Assembly (NCBI RefSeq): GCF_026914185.1
Contig: NC_070572.1
Location: forward strand, 620,001 to 684,000
DNA: 64,000 bases
Origin: Puccinia triticina
Lineage: Eukaryota > Basidiomycota > Pucciniomycetes > Pucciniales > Pucciniaceae
Reading direction: 5' to 3'
Shown one piece after another: positions 52,940-63,460 of the stretch. The notes beneath the pieces were generated by a model. That model saw only the letters and a program-made list of their open reading frames with translations. It made no database searches and had not been told where the DNA came from. How positions within the stretch are numbered: the stretch's first letter is position 1; every line of letters starts with the position of its first letter. Position numbers and translations under genes: made by a program.

Positions 52940-53840
52940 TGGATTTTTGTTGCATAACAACAGCAGGTGACCTGGTTACAGCATGACTACACTAACATCT
53001 AGTCCTGACCAATCACACCTCCTGATTCAGCCTGCAGGTCATAACCCATAATCACCTGTACAGTCCTGACCAATCACATTCACCCATTCAACATATGTAC
53101 TAGCCAAAAACCCTCATGTACCTAGCTAAAATCTCTCATGTGGAGCTCCTCTGGAGCTAAAATCCCTCACCATTGTCTATAAAAGGAGGCTCTCCTCCCC
53201 TGTTTTAACTTTCCCCCAGCAGACTACTAGCAGACTACCTGCACTCAGTTTCCCCTACAACAAAGTACACAACTGCTCACTCCACAATATATCAGTCACC
53301 CTATATTTTGGTTTTACATACATTACAAAACACTTACATACGAAATAACAACTCTACACAACACTCACATTACATAACACAAACCTCTGAGGGGTCCTCT
53401 TTGACCAACTATCACCTGGTTGAAGTCCAGACTCCTCACTCATAACACATTTCAGCAACTTCATTGCACCCACTTTATAACAACAGTTATCTTTAGATAA
53501 CACTCCACTATCACTACATTAAACCTGCCAATCTGAGATTGGTGGGCTTGTTTTAGTGTCTAGTGAACCAGGAAAGGCAGAGGTTTCCTCATACATCCCT
53601 TTCCGCACTCAGCAAAAGGTTCTCAGGAACACTTTTGAGCTTTACACCACCGTAGGTACCAAATGAATATCCTTACACTGGAATAGTTCTGTCTTGCAAG
53701 GTGTTGGCAATGGAGGAAGTCATGCTCCAAGGTGTGATACACTGCCAAGGGGGTTTTATGGGTGACTCCCCACCCTTCCCCCCTTCAATAAGGTTAACGG
53801 GGGGCGTACAATGTGAGATCAGTCTTCCAGACCAAAATTA
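52940..53840. other. Gene-free stretch with a TATA-like box
   Basis: No coding region. 53178-53190 (GTCTATAAAAGGAG) is a plus-strand TATA-like box, followed by CA-rich leader-like sequence without a good ORF. It resembles the U3/R part of an LTR, but no paired LTR or target duplication is visible. Confidence 0.35.
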
Positions 53841-54115
53841 TATTGGCGGGGCCAACCAATATATCCCTTTGTTGTAATGTATTGTATGACTTCCTGTCAG
53901 CATTTAGAGAGCTCTACATGCCTCTCTAACGTCTAAATTAAGACACCTACCAAAACAACAAACAGCACACATGAAAGCAATGAACTACATGCTTAGGAAA
54001 ACATTTTCCTTTTTCCTGAAAATTAACAGTTTGGTTGTGTAAATTGAGATCTGTGAGGCTCCCAGACTCAACAAGAATTCATCCATTGGTTGGCCCTGCC
54101 AATACGGCCATGTTA
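53840..54115. repeat. Inverted-repeat segment (MITE-like)
   Basis: Arms TATTGGCGGGGCCAACCAAT (53849-53868) and its near inverse ATTGGTTGGCCCTGCCAATA (54084-54103), about 215 bp apart, with no ORF between that I trust. Confidence 0.5.
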
Positions 54116-54300
54116 GAAAAGCTTGCTTTTGGACAGGCCCAACTTTTGGGCTGCTGATTTCAGCCTCAAAGCCTGTATGGCTCCTGTATGTCAGGAATGC
54201 CATTGGAAGAAAAAACCCAGTTTCTTTATTTTTTTAACTCTGGGGCCTGGAGAGTTGCACCATTGGAATCCTGGAGTGATTTTATGTCAGTCCGCCCCTT

Positions 54301-54464
54301 CGCCGCACACCCCCCGCCCCCCCCCCCCCCCCCCCTGCCCCCATGGCTAGCCTGGCACCCTCCCCAAGCTGACCCAGCTGCCCGAAGGGGTTTCAACTGC
54401 CTGTACAGTGAAGCTGTACAGGCCTGTGGCTGAAATGCAGAAATCATTTTCAGCCACACAGGCC
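54301..54464. repeat. Poly-C run and twin hairpins
   Basis: 54310-54334 is an interrupted then continuous C-run. 54397-54463 holds two hairpins back to back: GCCTGTACAG/CTGTACAGGC (loop of five) and GGCCTGTGGCTGAAA/TTTCAGCCACACAGGCC (loop about 15). Confidence 0.75.
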
Positions 54465-54760
54465 GGCAAGCTTTTTTAACATGGCTGTATAAGATTGGGG
54501 CCTTGACTCCAAGGAGGGGGAAGAGGTCCGTGGAATTCAGAGGAGGAATTACATGAAAAATTGGGGGGTTCACAATAGGGGGGTTCCCAATGGGATTTTA
54601 CCAGCAACTTTTTATCACCTCACCAGTAGATATGCGCACGCTGCGCAATTAAATTTTTAGCCTCACACCAGGAGGATTTTATGCTGGCTGAGCAAAGGAA
54701 ACGTACTGGTGCCCATCACACCATGAACCTGGGCGGGTCAAGACCGGCCATCAATCTCAC
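54465..54760. other. Gene-free stretch
   Basis: Nothing that I can support; no ORF with recognisable features. Confidence 0.4.
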
Positions 54761-54761
54761 A

Positions 54762-55250
54762 AACCTCAACCTATGAAAGGCTGATCATTGGGTCAACCAA
54801 CACCCATACATGCACCCCACTCAATGACCAACCTGGTCATTGGGTGGATACATACTCCATCATTGAGTAGGGTGTGTATCCACTCGATGGCCAGACTGGG
54901 TCATCAGTGTGTATCCACTCAATGACCGGACCGGGTCATCGGTGTGTATCCACTCAATGATTTGGTCCGGCCATCAAGTGGATACATCCACTCAATGACC
55001 GGCTCAGTCATTGAGTGCACAAACCCCACTTACTCCACTCAATGACCCGGTCCAGACATCAAGTGGATGACTACTCCACTTGATGACCCGGTCTGGTCAT
55101 CAAGTGGATACACACCCCACTCAATGACCGGCTTGGACATCAAGTGGATACACACTCCACTCAATGACCAGCTTGGTCATTGAGTGCACACACCCCACTT
55201 ACTCCACTCAATGACCCGGTCCGGCCATTGAGTGGATACATGTCAGCCTT
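54762..55250. repeat. Palindromic array 6
   Basis: CACTCAATGACC-inner-GGTCATTGAGTG palindromes joined by GATACACACTCC-type spacers. Period about 40-50 bp. Inner words CGGTCCGG, GGCTTGG and GGCTCAG vary. The same module set recurs at 56850-57620. Confidence 0.85.
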
Positions 55251-55638
55251 AGAGTCAACTCAGCTGACCTAAAGTCTGCCTTTTTCTACTTTTTACATAT
55301 GAATTACTTCATATCTTTTTCATCTTAAGAGATAACCTTGTTTTGACTTCATATTCTGTTTCCTCATGCAATTTTAACCCTAGTTAAAACTTATCAATTC
55401 CTTGTAACTATACTCCTTTCCTGAGTTATTGAGTTGTAGCGCGCATGCGCAGTTGTGACATGTCAGCGCTACCAGGCGTGCCAAACCACATGTAGATATG
55501 TAAATTACATATGCAAACTGTGAAAATTTTTGTAGTCAGGATCCCCCTTGCCTGAGGCGGATCTACAGACTTCAGCACACCAGAGCCACACCCCAGATAA
55601 CCCCAGGATCACTACCAAAGAGTTTACAACACTCCCAG

Positions 55639-56321
55639 TATGGTGTTGCAAGTGCGTCTGGGCACTCACCAAAGTTTGGCCAAAAAAAGGCCAAGCGCGT
55701 GTGGCCAACCCTAAAGCCAGCTTGGCCAATCCCAAAGCGTGGGTGGCACATGTCCAACCCCCGCTTGGCACAGTCCAAAGTTGGGGTGGTTTGGGAAAAA
55801 GCCCTGCTGGGCCGAGTTCAAGCGAGGGTGCCACGCACGCCAAACGCTGTGCCGGCCATCAAGGAGAGAAGTTTCCCTCCTCAATGGACGGTCTACAAAC
55901 TGGTCATCAAGAAGGGAAGACTCCCTTCCTGATGATCAATACAAGTATTGACCACCGCGAAGCAAGTCTTTCCTCCCCGATGACCAGCCTACAGACCGGC
56001 CATTGAGAAGGAAAAGCTCCCTTGTTGATGTCCGATGTGTGATGTTGAGAAGGGAGAACGTTTCCCCTCCTTGAGGGCACATTGCTCTTGCCTTTTGAGG
56101 CAGAGACAAGGGCTGGCGTCTGATGACCGGCGTGTTGCATGCCAAGTCACAGATCCCATTGGCCCAGAGCTTGATCTCAGCCAAGCGGGAATTGGCTGTG
56201 TGCCAGGCTCTGCCCCCCGCGCAACCTGCCCAATCAAGCCCGCTGGGCACATACCCAACCCTCAGAGGCACTCGGCCAAGCGGGAGTTGGGTAAGTGCCC
56301 AGAGGCGCTTGCAACACCATA
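55639..56321. mobile_element. Inverted-arm element with palindromic core
   Basis: Terminal pair TATGGTGTTGCAAG (55639-55652) and its inverse (56308-56321). The likeness continues inward through CTGGGCACT-ACC and CCGCTTGGC words, so each arm is about 200 bp and diverged. The core (55850-56110) is a short array of GGTCATCAAGAAGGGAAGAC-like and GACCGGCCATTGAGAAGG-like units. No target duplication is visible. ORFs across it, on both strands, are repeat shadows. Confidence 0.6.
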
Positions 56322-56329
56322 TACCTACC

Positions 56330-56850
56330 GTCACAGGCGCCTAGGATATTGACAGTAAGTAACCTCTTTCACTGAACCTTGCTTATCTCAGAGGTACAAC
56401 TCTGTGTCTTGCTTGATCTGCTCTTCCTTGCTGGCCTTTGCCTTATCCTTGATCACAGGGCTGTCCCTGCTTAACCTGATTCTTTTTCTGTGGTTTTTGT
56501 AAGAAACAAACCACATAGGTTTCCCTTTAAAGAACCTTGACTATCCAGAAGTAAGCTAAAAAATTGTGGCTGGATTAAACTTGTCTAATCCAGAGACCCT
56601 CCACGTTTCTTTGGTGAGAGGAGGCTGTAGAACTCTCTAGCACAGCTTTGCAGCACTCTTCTGAAGAGGTAGCATTGCCAGTGGACGTGCATTCCCACCA
56701 GAATAACCTTGAATATCTACTTATCTTGATCTTGCTCAGTTCCTCTCTCTCTTTCTCTCTCTCTCTTATATTTGTATTTTCTTTATCCAAAGAAATCCAC
56801 ATAATCCCCCATTCTTTCTTGTGTCCTGCTGTCACTATAGACTCAGGCTC
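56330..56850. other. Gene-free stretch with CT repeat
   Basis: No supported gene. 56741-56767 is a CTCTCT/TTCTCT simple repeat. Confidence 0.45.
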
Positions 56851-57620
56851 ACAATACACACCCCACTCAATGACCAAGCCGGTCATCGAGTGGATAACTA
56901 CTCCACTCAATGACCCGGTCCAGTCATTGAGTGGATACACACCCCACTCCATGACCAACTTGGTCATCAAGTGGATAACTGCTCCACTTGATGACCCGGT
57001 CTGGATATTGAGTGGATGCACACTCCACTCAATGGCCGGACCAGGACATTGAGTCAAGTAGTTATCCACTCAATGGCCAATCCGGTCATCAGGTGGATAT
57101 CCACTCCACTCAATGTCCCGTTTGGTTCATCAAGTGGAGCGGGGAGCCCACTCAATGACCAACCCGGTCATTGGTGGAGTAGTTATCCACTCAATGACCA
57201 ACTCGGTCATTGGTGGAGTATTTATCCACTCAATGACCGGGTTGGTCATTGAGTGGAGTGTGTATCCACTCAATGACCCGGTCCGGCCATTGAGTGGAGT
57301 GTATGTGTCCACTCAATGACCTGGTCCGGCCATTGAGTTGGTATGGATGACCCGGTCCGGTTATCAAGTTGAGTATGTAGTTATCCACTTGATGACCGGC
57401 TAGGTCATTGAGTGGAGTGTGTGCAGTCAATGACCAACCCAGGTCATCAAGTGGAGTGTGTGTCCACTCAATGACCAGGTTAGTCATTGAGTGGGGTGTG
57501 TGCGTGTGTCCAATCAGCGGTGTTGGGGAAGAGTTGAGTGTGTACCCGACCCGATGACCCGTGTTGACCAGCCATTGGATGGAGTTATGCATTCCAGGTG
57601 ATGACTGGTATTGACCGGTC
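56850..57620. repeat. Palindromic array 7
   Basis: Highly regular CCACTCAATGACC-inner-GGTCATTGAGTGG palindromes with GTGTGTAT or GTAGTTAT spacers. Period about 44 bp in the middle part. The long ORFs on both strands are translations of the repeat. Confidence 0.88.
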
Positions 57621-57637
57621 ATCGGAAGGGGTGCCAT

Positions 57638-59161
57638 AAAATTTGGGAGTTGAAAAATCAACTCCTGGAAATTGAATTATCGACTCCCAAATGGCATTTA
57701 CGTCGCACGGACCGGGTCACAGTGTCCACCCCCGGTCCGCGGGACCTAAAGTTGACCCGCGCGGATTTTGGGAGTTGGAAAATTAATTCCTGCATTGAGA
57801 ATGGGAGTCAAAAATTTAATTTTACAAAAATTCCACAAATATACAAATAAATTCATATCTCCTCAGTGGGGCACCCAAACCCCCCAAAACTTTTACAGTG
57901 GGCAGAATACCCTCTTAAAAGCATATTATGAGCTTCACAGCATTAGCACACCCCATAATAGGCATGTGTGGTTGGGGGACAAATTTGGCTGATTTCCTAC
58001 TAAGGAAATCCACCAAAGCCTTAGCTGCAGTGCCCCAAAGTGCACCAAACTTTTACAGTGGGCAGAATAAACTCTTAAAAGCATATGATGAGCTTCAAGG
58101 CATTAGAAAACCCCAGAAAAGGCAAGTGCGGTTGGGGGTCAAATTTGGCCGATTTCCTACTAAGGAAATCCATCAAAACCTTAGCTACAGTGCCCCAAAG
58201 TGCACCAAAATTTCAGCTCATCAATTTTATTACTCTCAAGCCAAACTTTGAGCATAAATGCAGTAAATCAAGCACATGAAATAAATTTGAGGCAGCTGGG
58301 GCTTTTGGCCCCGCTGCAGGCAATAGTCCCTCCACCACAGATAATAGTGCAACCGCCACAGTTAATAGTGCTTCCAAAAAATTCGCCACAGTTTTTAGTC
58401 CCTTTTAAACAGTTAATATTGCCTACACCTCAGTTATTAGTTCCCCCACCACAGTTATAGTCCCCCCGCCACAGTTAAGAATCCCTCTGCCACCACACAT
58501 AATAGTGTGACCACCACTGCTAATAGTGTTTCCGCCAAATTTTCCACAGCTTTTAGTACCTTTGACACATTCAATAGTTCCTACACCTTGGTTGTTAGTC
58601 CCTCCGTCACAATGACCATAATTTTCCATGTGATGTTTTCCTCAAACGGTTTTGCAAGTTATGTTTTCAAATGGCAAATCTCTCATGTTATGTTTTCCTT
58701 GAAGCTCATCATATTCTTTCAAGAGGTTATTCTTCCCACTGTAAAAGTTTGGTGCACTTTGGGGCACTGTAGCTAAGGCTTTGGTGGATTTTCTTAGTAG
58801 GAAATCAGCCAAATTTGTCCCCCAACCGCACATGCCTATTATGGGGTGTGCTAATGCTGTGAAGCTTGACATATGCTTTTAAGAGGGTATTCTGCACACT
58901 GTGAAATTTTTGGGGGGTTTAGGTGCCCCACTGAGGAGATATGAATTTATTTGTATATTTGTGGAATTTTTGTAAAATTAAATTTTTGACTCCCATTCTC
59001 GAGGGAGAAATTAATCTTCCGACTCCCAAAATCCGCGCGGGTCAACTTTAGGTCTCGTGGACCGGGGTTGGACGCCGTGACCCAGTCCGTGCTACGTAAA
59101 TGCCATTTGGGAGTCAATAATTTAATTTCCAGGAGTCAATTTTTCAACTCCCTAAAATTTT
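57638..59161. mobile_element. Inverted-arm element (about 470-bp arms)
   Basis: The left arm (57638 to about 58110) and right arm (about 58690-59161) are inverted copies. Shared words in inverse order include GGGAGTTGAAAAAT, ATTGAATTAT/ATAATTTAAT, TTTGGGAGT, AAAATCCGCGCGGGTCAAC, AAATATACAAATAAATTCAT and GGGGCACC. The left arm also carries a direct duplication of about 160 bp (57890 and 58050). The core (58300-58640) is a loose repeat of CCACCACAGTTAATAGT units. No transposase, no clear target duplication. Confidence 0.78.
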
Positions 59162-59239
59162 GCTGGTCCCGGTTGGATGACCAGCAAAATTTTACCATTT
59201 CTGGTGGTAATTTTATGGCCCAAATGTGCACCAGCAAGG

Positions 59240-59450
59240 AAGATTTTATGGGGTCACCAGCTGTCACCAGGAGCCAAAAATCCAGTGGTGAACCCCCCTA
59301 TTATGTAATCTCTCTATGTATGGTAAATCCATAGAGATATACTCCATTAGTAAGTTATTATTCTCAATCAAGGTAAATACATAATAAGTGTGAAATCATA
59401 TAGTTTAGTACATATAAAGTGATGATTGCAACAAAAGTAATATTATAAGA
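59240..59450. other. Gene-free stretch
   Basis: Nothing that I can support here. Confidence 0.4.
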
Positions 59451-59451
59451 C

Positions 59452-59531
59452 AACAGGAGGACTTGAACACAGGATCTTACTCAAGATCAACATCAATCTT
59501 AAGGTAGCCTTTAGCCACACTGCCAGCAAAC
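59452..59531 (-). other. tRNA-Leu-like segment (pseudogene or SINE head)
   Basis: On the minus strand the segment has an A-box-like TGGCTAAAGGC, then CCTTAAGAT like a Leu(UAA) anticodon loop, then a long variable-arm-like stretch and a B-box-like TGTTCAAGTCC. The T-stem and acceptor stem do not pair well, so it is not a working tRNA gene. It may be a decayed tRNA or the head of a SINE. Confidence 0.3.
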
Positions 59532-59604
59532 AGGTGAAGTAATCTCGATTTTTTTGTGCTGACGTAATCCTTATTCCAAATCAAACTTGCACCCCGGGTG
59601 TGTT

Positions 59605-60831
59605 GTCACCTGTTGTGGATTTCGTCACCTGCCATTCTCAATGGCAGGTGCAAGTGGAATGCACCACCCCCTCAATGGCTGGTGCTAACCAGTCATCAAG
59701 GGGACATACACACCTCCCTTGATGACCAGTCTGTACCGGCCATCAAGAGGAACACCCTACACTCTCATTGGCCGGTCAGTACTGGCCAGCAAGAGTAAAG
59801 TACTATTTTCACTCTTGATGGCCACTACTGACCGGCCATCAAAATGTGATACACATAACCCTCAGTGGCCTGTCAGTACACCGGCCATTGAGAGGAAAAC
59901 ACTAACCTCTGGATGGCCCGTACTGGTTGGCCATCAAGAGCAAAGATCTTTTGTTGATGTGTATACACATCACCCTCAATGGCCCGTCAGTACCGGCCAT
60001 CAAGAGGAACATAATAGGGGGTTTCAAAGTTGGCCAGATGCGACTTGCATGCACTTTTGCAAGTCGTTGTTCAAGTTCACTCTTGAACACCAAGTTGCAA
60101 AAGTGCATGCAAGCCACACTGTACTACACCCTCCAAGCCTGCTTGAATGTTTTTTTGAAATTTGGTCTTCAATAAAAGCCTTGAACACAAACTTGCAAAA
60201 GTGCATGCAAGTTGGGCATGGCCAACTTTGAATCCCCCAATACACTTTTGATGGCCTGAAATGATTGGCCATCAAGAGGACATGTACACCTCGTACATTG
60301 AACAAACTGGTCATTGAGAGCAAAGCGCTGGACTCTTGATGGCCAGTCAGCGCAGGCCATCAAGAGTGTAGTATATTCCTCTCAATGGCCGGTACTGAAG
60401 GACCATTGAGTGGGGTATGTATGTCCTCTTGATGGCCAATCATTTCAGGCTATTGCGAGTGTATTTTGTTCCTCTCAATGGCCGGTACTGATGGGCCATC
60501 AATGGTGATGTGTATACACATCAACAAGAGTGTTTTGCTCTCAATGGCCGGCCAGTACGGGCCATTGAGAGTTTAGTGTTTCGTCTTGATGGCTGGTGTA
60601 CTGACAGGCCACCAAGGGGTATGTGTATCACCTTTCAATGGCTGGTCAGTGGTGGCCATCAAGAGTATAAAGAGTTATGTGTGTTCCTCTTGATGGCCGG
60701 TACAGACGGGCCATCAAGGGAGGTGTGTATGTCCCCTTGATGACTGGTTAGCACCAGCCATTGAGGGGGTCGTGCATTCCACTTGCACCTGCCACTGAGA
60801 ATGGCAGCTGACAAAATCCACAACAGGTGAC
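59605..60831. mobile_element. Foldback-like element with palindromic array
   Basis: Arms 59605 to about 59760 and about 60675-60831 are nearly perfect inverses (GTCACCTGTTGTGGATTT, GGCAGGTGCAAGTGGAATGC and CTCAATGGCTGGTGCTAACC appear in both). Between them is an array of GATGGCC-inner-GGCCATC palindromes with AAGAGGA/TCCTCTT spacers. It interrupts the hairpin repeat (copy A); copy B at 62377 shows what the site looked like before. No transposase is encoded. Confidence 0.82.
60017..60238. mobile_element. Nested 222-bp MITE
   Basis: Ends GGGGGTTTCAAAGTTGGCCA and the inverse GGGGGATTCAAAGTTGGCCA, with inverted likeness continuing through ACTTGCATGCACTTTTGCAA. A 4-bp duplication AATA flanks it (60013-60016 and 60239-60242). 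It sits inside the palindromic array of the surrounding element. Family unknown. Confidence 0.82.
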
Positions 60832-61114
60832 GGCATACCCCAAGCCTAACTAAGCCTCTCTGAGGAGGCGCAAAGCGTCTCCAAAGGAGAGGCTTAGGAC
60901 TAATGTCCCATACTTGGCCTGAGGCTGAGAGACATTTACACAGAAAATCCGGAATTTTTGTGTTTACATCTCTTTTACTCATTTCTAGCCACCTATACCA
61001 TGTTGTAGCCCTGATTCTCAGCTTTCTTGTACATATTTTTTCAATTAAATTTGTCACAAACTGGCCGCTCAGTGGCCATTCCTGTGAGGGGTTTTCTTGA
61101 GCAATGCAATGAAG

Positions 61115-62005
61115 TAGAGATGGCCCTGGCGAACCCGTTGCGGGTACCTGCTATCCGCTGCCGGGTACCCGCCAGCGGGTGCGGGTGCGGGTGCGGATGT
61201 CTGAGATTCCGGGAAAAAGTGGGCGGATACCCGGATAATTCAACCCACACCCGCCCGCACCCGCCCACCGCTTCAACCAGAAAGCCTGATCCCTTCCGGT
61301 TGCCAAGGTTTTACAGCCTTGGCAGCCAGAAAAACCCACCTGGTCGCCGAGGACACACAACCTCATCGACCAGGAGGGATTCCTTCCGGTCACCGGGGCT
61401 GTATCTCGGTGACCAGAAGGAAAAAATCCTCCCGGTCGCAGAGGTTACAAAACCTCGGCAACCAGGAGGATACTATCTTGGTCGCGAAGTTTGTAAAACC
61501 TTGGCGACCAAGAAGAAATAGTCCTGGTTGCAGAGGTTAAATAACCTCAGCGCGCGACCAGCAGGTAACCTCCTGGTCGCAGAGGTTACCTCGCCGACCA
61601 GAAGGCAACCTCTTGGTCGCCGAGGTTACCTCGGCGACCAGAAGCTAACCTCCTGGTCGCTGAAGCTACCTCGGCGACCAGAAGACAACCTCCTGGTCGC
61701 TGAAGTTACCTCGGCGACCAGAAGGAAACCTCCTGGTCGTCAAAGTTACCTCGGCGAACAGAAGGAAACCTCCTGGTCGCAGAGGTCTTATTGCAACCAG
61801 AACGGCTTCCTTTTGGTCGCCGAGGTCATCCCTCTTCGACCAAAAGGGGCCCCTTCCGGTCGCCGAGATGAGTTTCAAGGAGCGGGTATCCGCGGGTACC
61901 CGCCCAGGCCGGCGGGTACCCGCCAACGAGTGCGGATGCGGGTACGGATGTCAGGATCCAGTCAAAACAGGCCGCGGGTACCCGGGTGTGACGGAGCCAT
62001 CTCTA
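61115..62005. mobile_element. 891-bp hAT-type non-autonomous element
   Basis: Perfect 10-bp inverted ends TAGAGATGGC/GCCATCTCTA and a perfect 8-bp target duplication CAATGAAG (61107-61114 and 62006-62013). GGGTACCCG words lie near both ends, linking the many GGTACC-rich repeats of this window to the hAT type. The core (about 61290-61880) is an array of CTGGTCGC-GAGG-TTACC-CTCGGCGACCAG palindromes with AAGGAAACCTC spacers. No transposase; the ORFs drawn across it are repeat shadows. Confidence 0.9.
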
Positions 62006-62376
62006 CAATGAAGCCATTGGATCATCCAAAGGTCAAGCTTGGACACACTCCCACGGTTTTTTTCAGTATTGACTTAAGAATGACAGGTCTCTTGTCAATA
62101 CAAAAAATGGGAATACGTGCTATGGACATATGATTCCAAATCTTGTTTTCATGTGTTCAGGCCGGGCAGGCTATCCGGGGAACATTGGACCGGATGTAGG
62201 CTCTTGGGTGAATTTTTACATCCAATTTTTTTGCAAGGGATGGGGGGAGCTGTTATTTTCAAAACATCACAATATGTAGATACAAATTCTGATTCTAAAG
62301 GTGCCAGAGGCTGTGAGGAAATTGGAGGTGTACCAGGTGATACATGGGTTCAAAAGGAAATTTGGACAATTGGCTG

Positions 62377-62540
62377 GGCAGCCTCAAGCCAAATCTGGGA
62401 CATTGGGCACAAGTCCCTCCTTTGGAGGTTGCTGCGCTCCCCCCGAGGAGGGACTTGTGTTAAGTTTGGGCATACCCGGGGTGCAAGTTTGATTTGGAAT
62501 CTGGATTATGTCAGCGCAACAAAATCCGGCTTACGTCACC
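62377..62540 (-). repeat. Hairpin repeat, copy B (uninterrupted)
   Basis: Inverse orientation to copy A. The stem CACAAGTCCCTCCT/AGGAGGGACTTGTG is 14 bp and perfect (62408-62421 with 62445-62458). Compared with copy A the core of the stem has two base-pair swaps that keep pairing (C-G to T-A and T-A to C-G). Flanks match copy A: AATGTCCCA-A-TTGG on one side and ATTCCAAATCAAACTTGCAC on the other. Confidence 0.72.
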
Positions 62541-62562
62541 CATTTGCTTGCGGTGCCATTGG

Positions 62563-62694
62563 CACGGTGAAGTGTTATGTGTCCCATTTTTCCGTGACAC
62601 CCAGACAAATTCATGCGCAGTCACTGCGGATGCAACCCCAATGAACTTGTCTGGGTGTTGCAACACATGATTTGTCACTAAATTCCTCACCGTG
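62563..62694. mobile_element. 132-bp MITE-like element
   Basis: Ends CACGGTGA (62563-62570) and TCACCGTG (62687-62694). Inner inverted words ACACCCAGACAA and its inverse TTGTCTGGGTGT. The flanking 3-mers TGG match (62560-62562, 62695-62697). Family uncertain. Confidence 0.6.
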
Positions 62695-62699
62695 TGGGT

Positions 62700-63376
62700 T
62701 AGTACATGACATGTAATTATCATTGTGGACACATGGATGTCAAATAATTCTGGTCTAGTACATTTTGAATATGCATTATGGTTGTGTGCGCGAGAAGACG
62801 TGTTGAGTTTCAAGTTTGACAGTTGAAAATTTTCACTCACTTTGTTCCCGGTCTCGAGTCGCTTGGTTCGCCGCTGGTCAATTTCTCAACGCATCAAGCT
62901 CAAGAGTCAACTCAAAGGAAGATACGAAAGAAGAATCCGTTTGAGGTAAAGATTAACTATCCAAAGTCATCTTTTGATCAGGACACTCACACGTTTGCCG
63001 ATAACAATATATCTAGTCAAATCACTAAAGGTCAACTCGTTTCAGGAGGAGCTACATCAACAAATACTCAATAGCTGTATCATGTTTGTTATAGTTTTTG
63101 TTTTTGTGTCTGGTTAGATTAGCTACTAAAACTTGTGTTTCTTTAGTCTGTTTTGTGTTCTAGTCTTGTTTATCTCACGTGTTGTCGTCATTGTTCAGTT
63201 TTCAGTCTAGATAGCATCTATACTCTGTGTGTTCTCTTTCATTCTTATTTCTTGTGTGATTCAGACTCATGTTTCTAATTTGTTTTATTTCTTTTATCAA
63301 GTTTATCTTTTACTACTACTGGCTTAAGAAAATAAAATCAAGATTACAAAGAAAGAGAGATTCATCCATCATCACA
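62700..63376 (+). repeat. Probable 5' LTR region of Copia-3
   Basis: T-rich sequence runs into CATCATCACA, whose terminal CA at 63376 is followed at once by a primer-binding site. I take 63376 as the LTR end. The LTR start is not determined. The ORF at 62823-63074 has no known motif and I do not count it as a gene. Confidence 0.45.
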
Positions 63377-63390
63377 TGGTAGCGAGAGTC
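63377..63390 (+). other. Primer-binding site of Copia-3
   Basis: TGGTAGCGAGAGTC begins with TGG, as expected for pairing with a tRNA 3' CCA end, in contrast to the half-tRNA type in Copia-1 and Copia-2. The matching tRNA cannot be named from this window. Confidence 0.55.
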
Positions 63391-63460
63391 AACTCTTGAA
63401 TCACATTAGCTCAGAGTTAGAAAAGGAGAGTTAAACGCAAACTGAACACAAACGCTCAAA

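Larger units (their letters stand above)
59535..60925 (+). repeat. Hairpin repeat, copy A (interrupted)
   Basis: Two pieces, 59535-59604 and 60832-60925, together match the inverse of 62377-62540. The right piece holds a hairpin with a perfect 11-bp stem (60850-60860 with 60887-60897, CTAAGCCTCTC/GAGAGGCTTAG). Inside it is a second stem-loop GGAGGCGC-AAA-GCGTCTCC. After it comes AATGTCCCATACTTGGCCTG. The interruption is the foldback-like element 59605-60831. Confidence 0.7.

Noticed and set aside
53160..53300. TATA-like box as promoter of a gene
   Set aside because: No ORF with coding character follows within 1 kb; it may be part of an old LTR.
56575..57661. ORFs of 130-160 codons on both strands
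   Set aside because: Open frames on both strands over the same palindromic array; amino-acid repeats follow the 44-bp period.
59452..59531. Functional tRNA-Leu gene
   Set aside because: A-box and B-box-like words are present but the T-stem and acceptor stem do not pair; kept only as a tRNA-like segment.
61027..62133. Long plus-strand ORFs of 164 and 201 codons
   Set aside because: Translations of the GGTCGC-rich palindromic array; they run through transposon ends and the target duplication.
62823..63074. 83-codon ORF as a gene
   Set aside because: No recognisable feature, and it lies in what is probably the LTR or leader of Copia-3.
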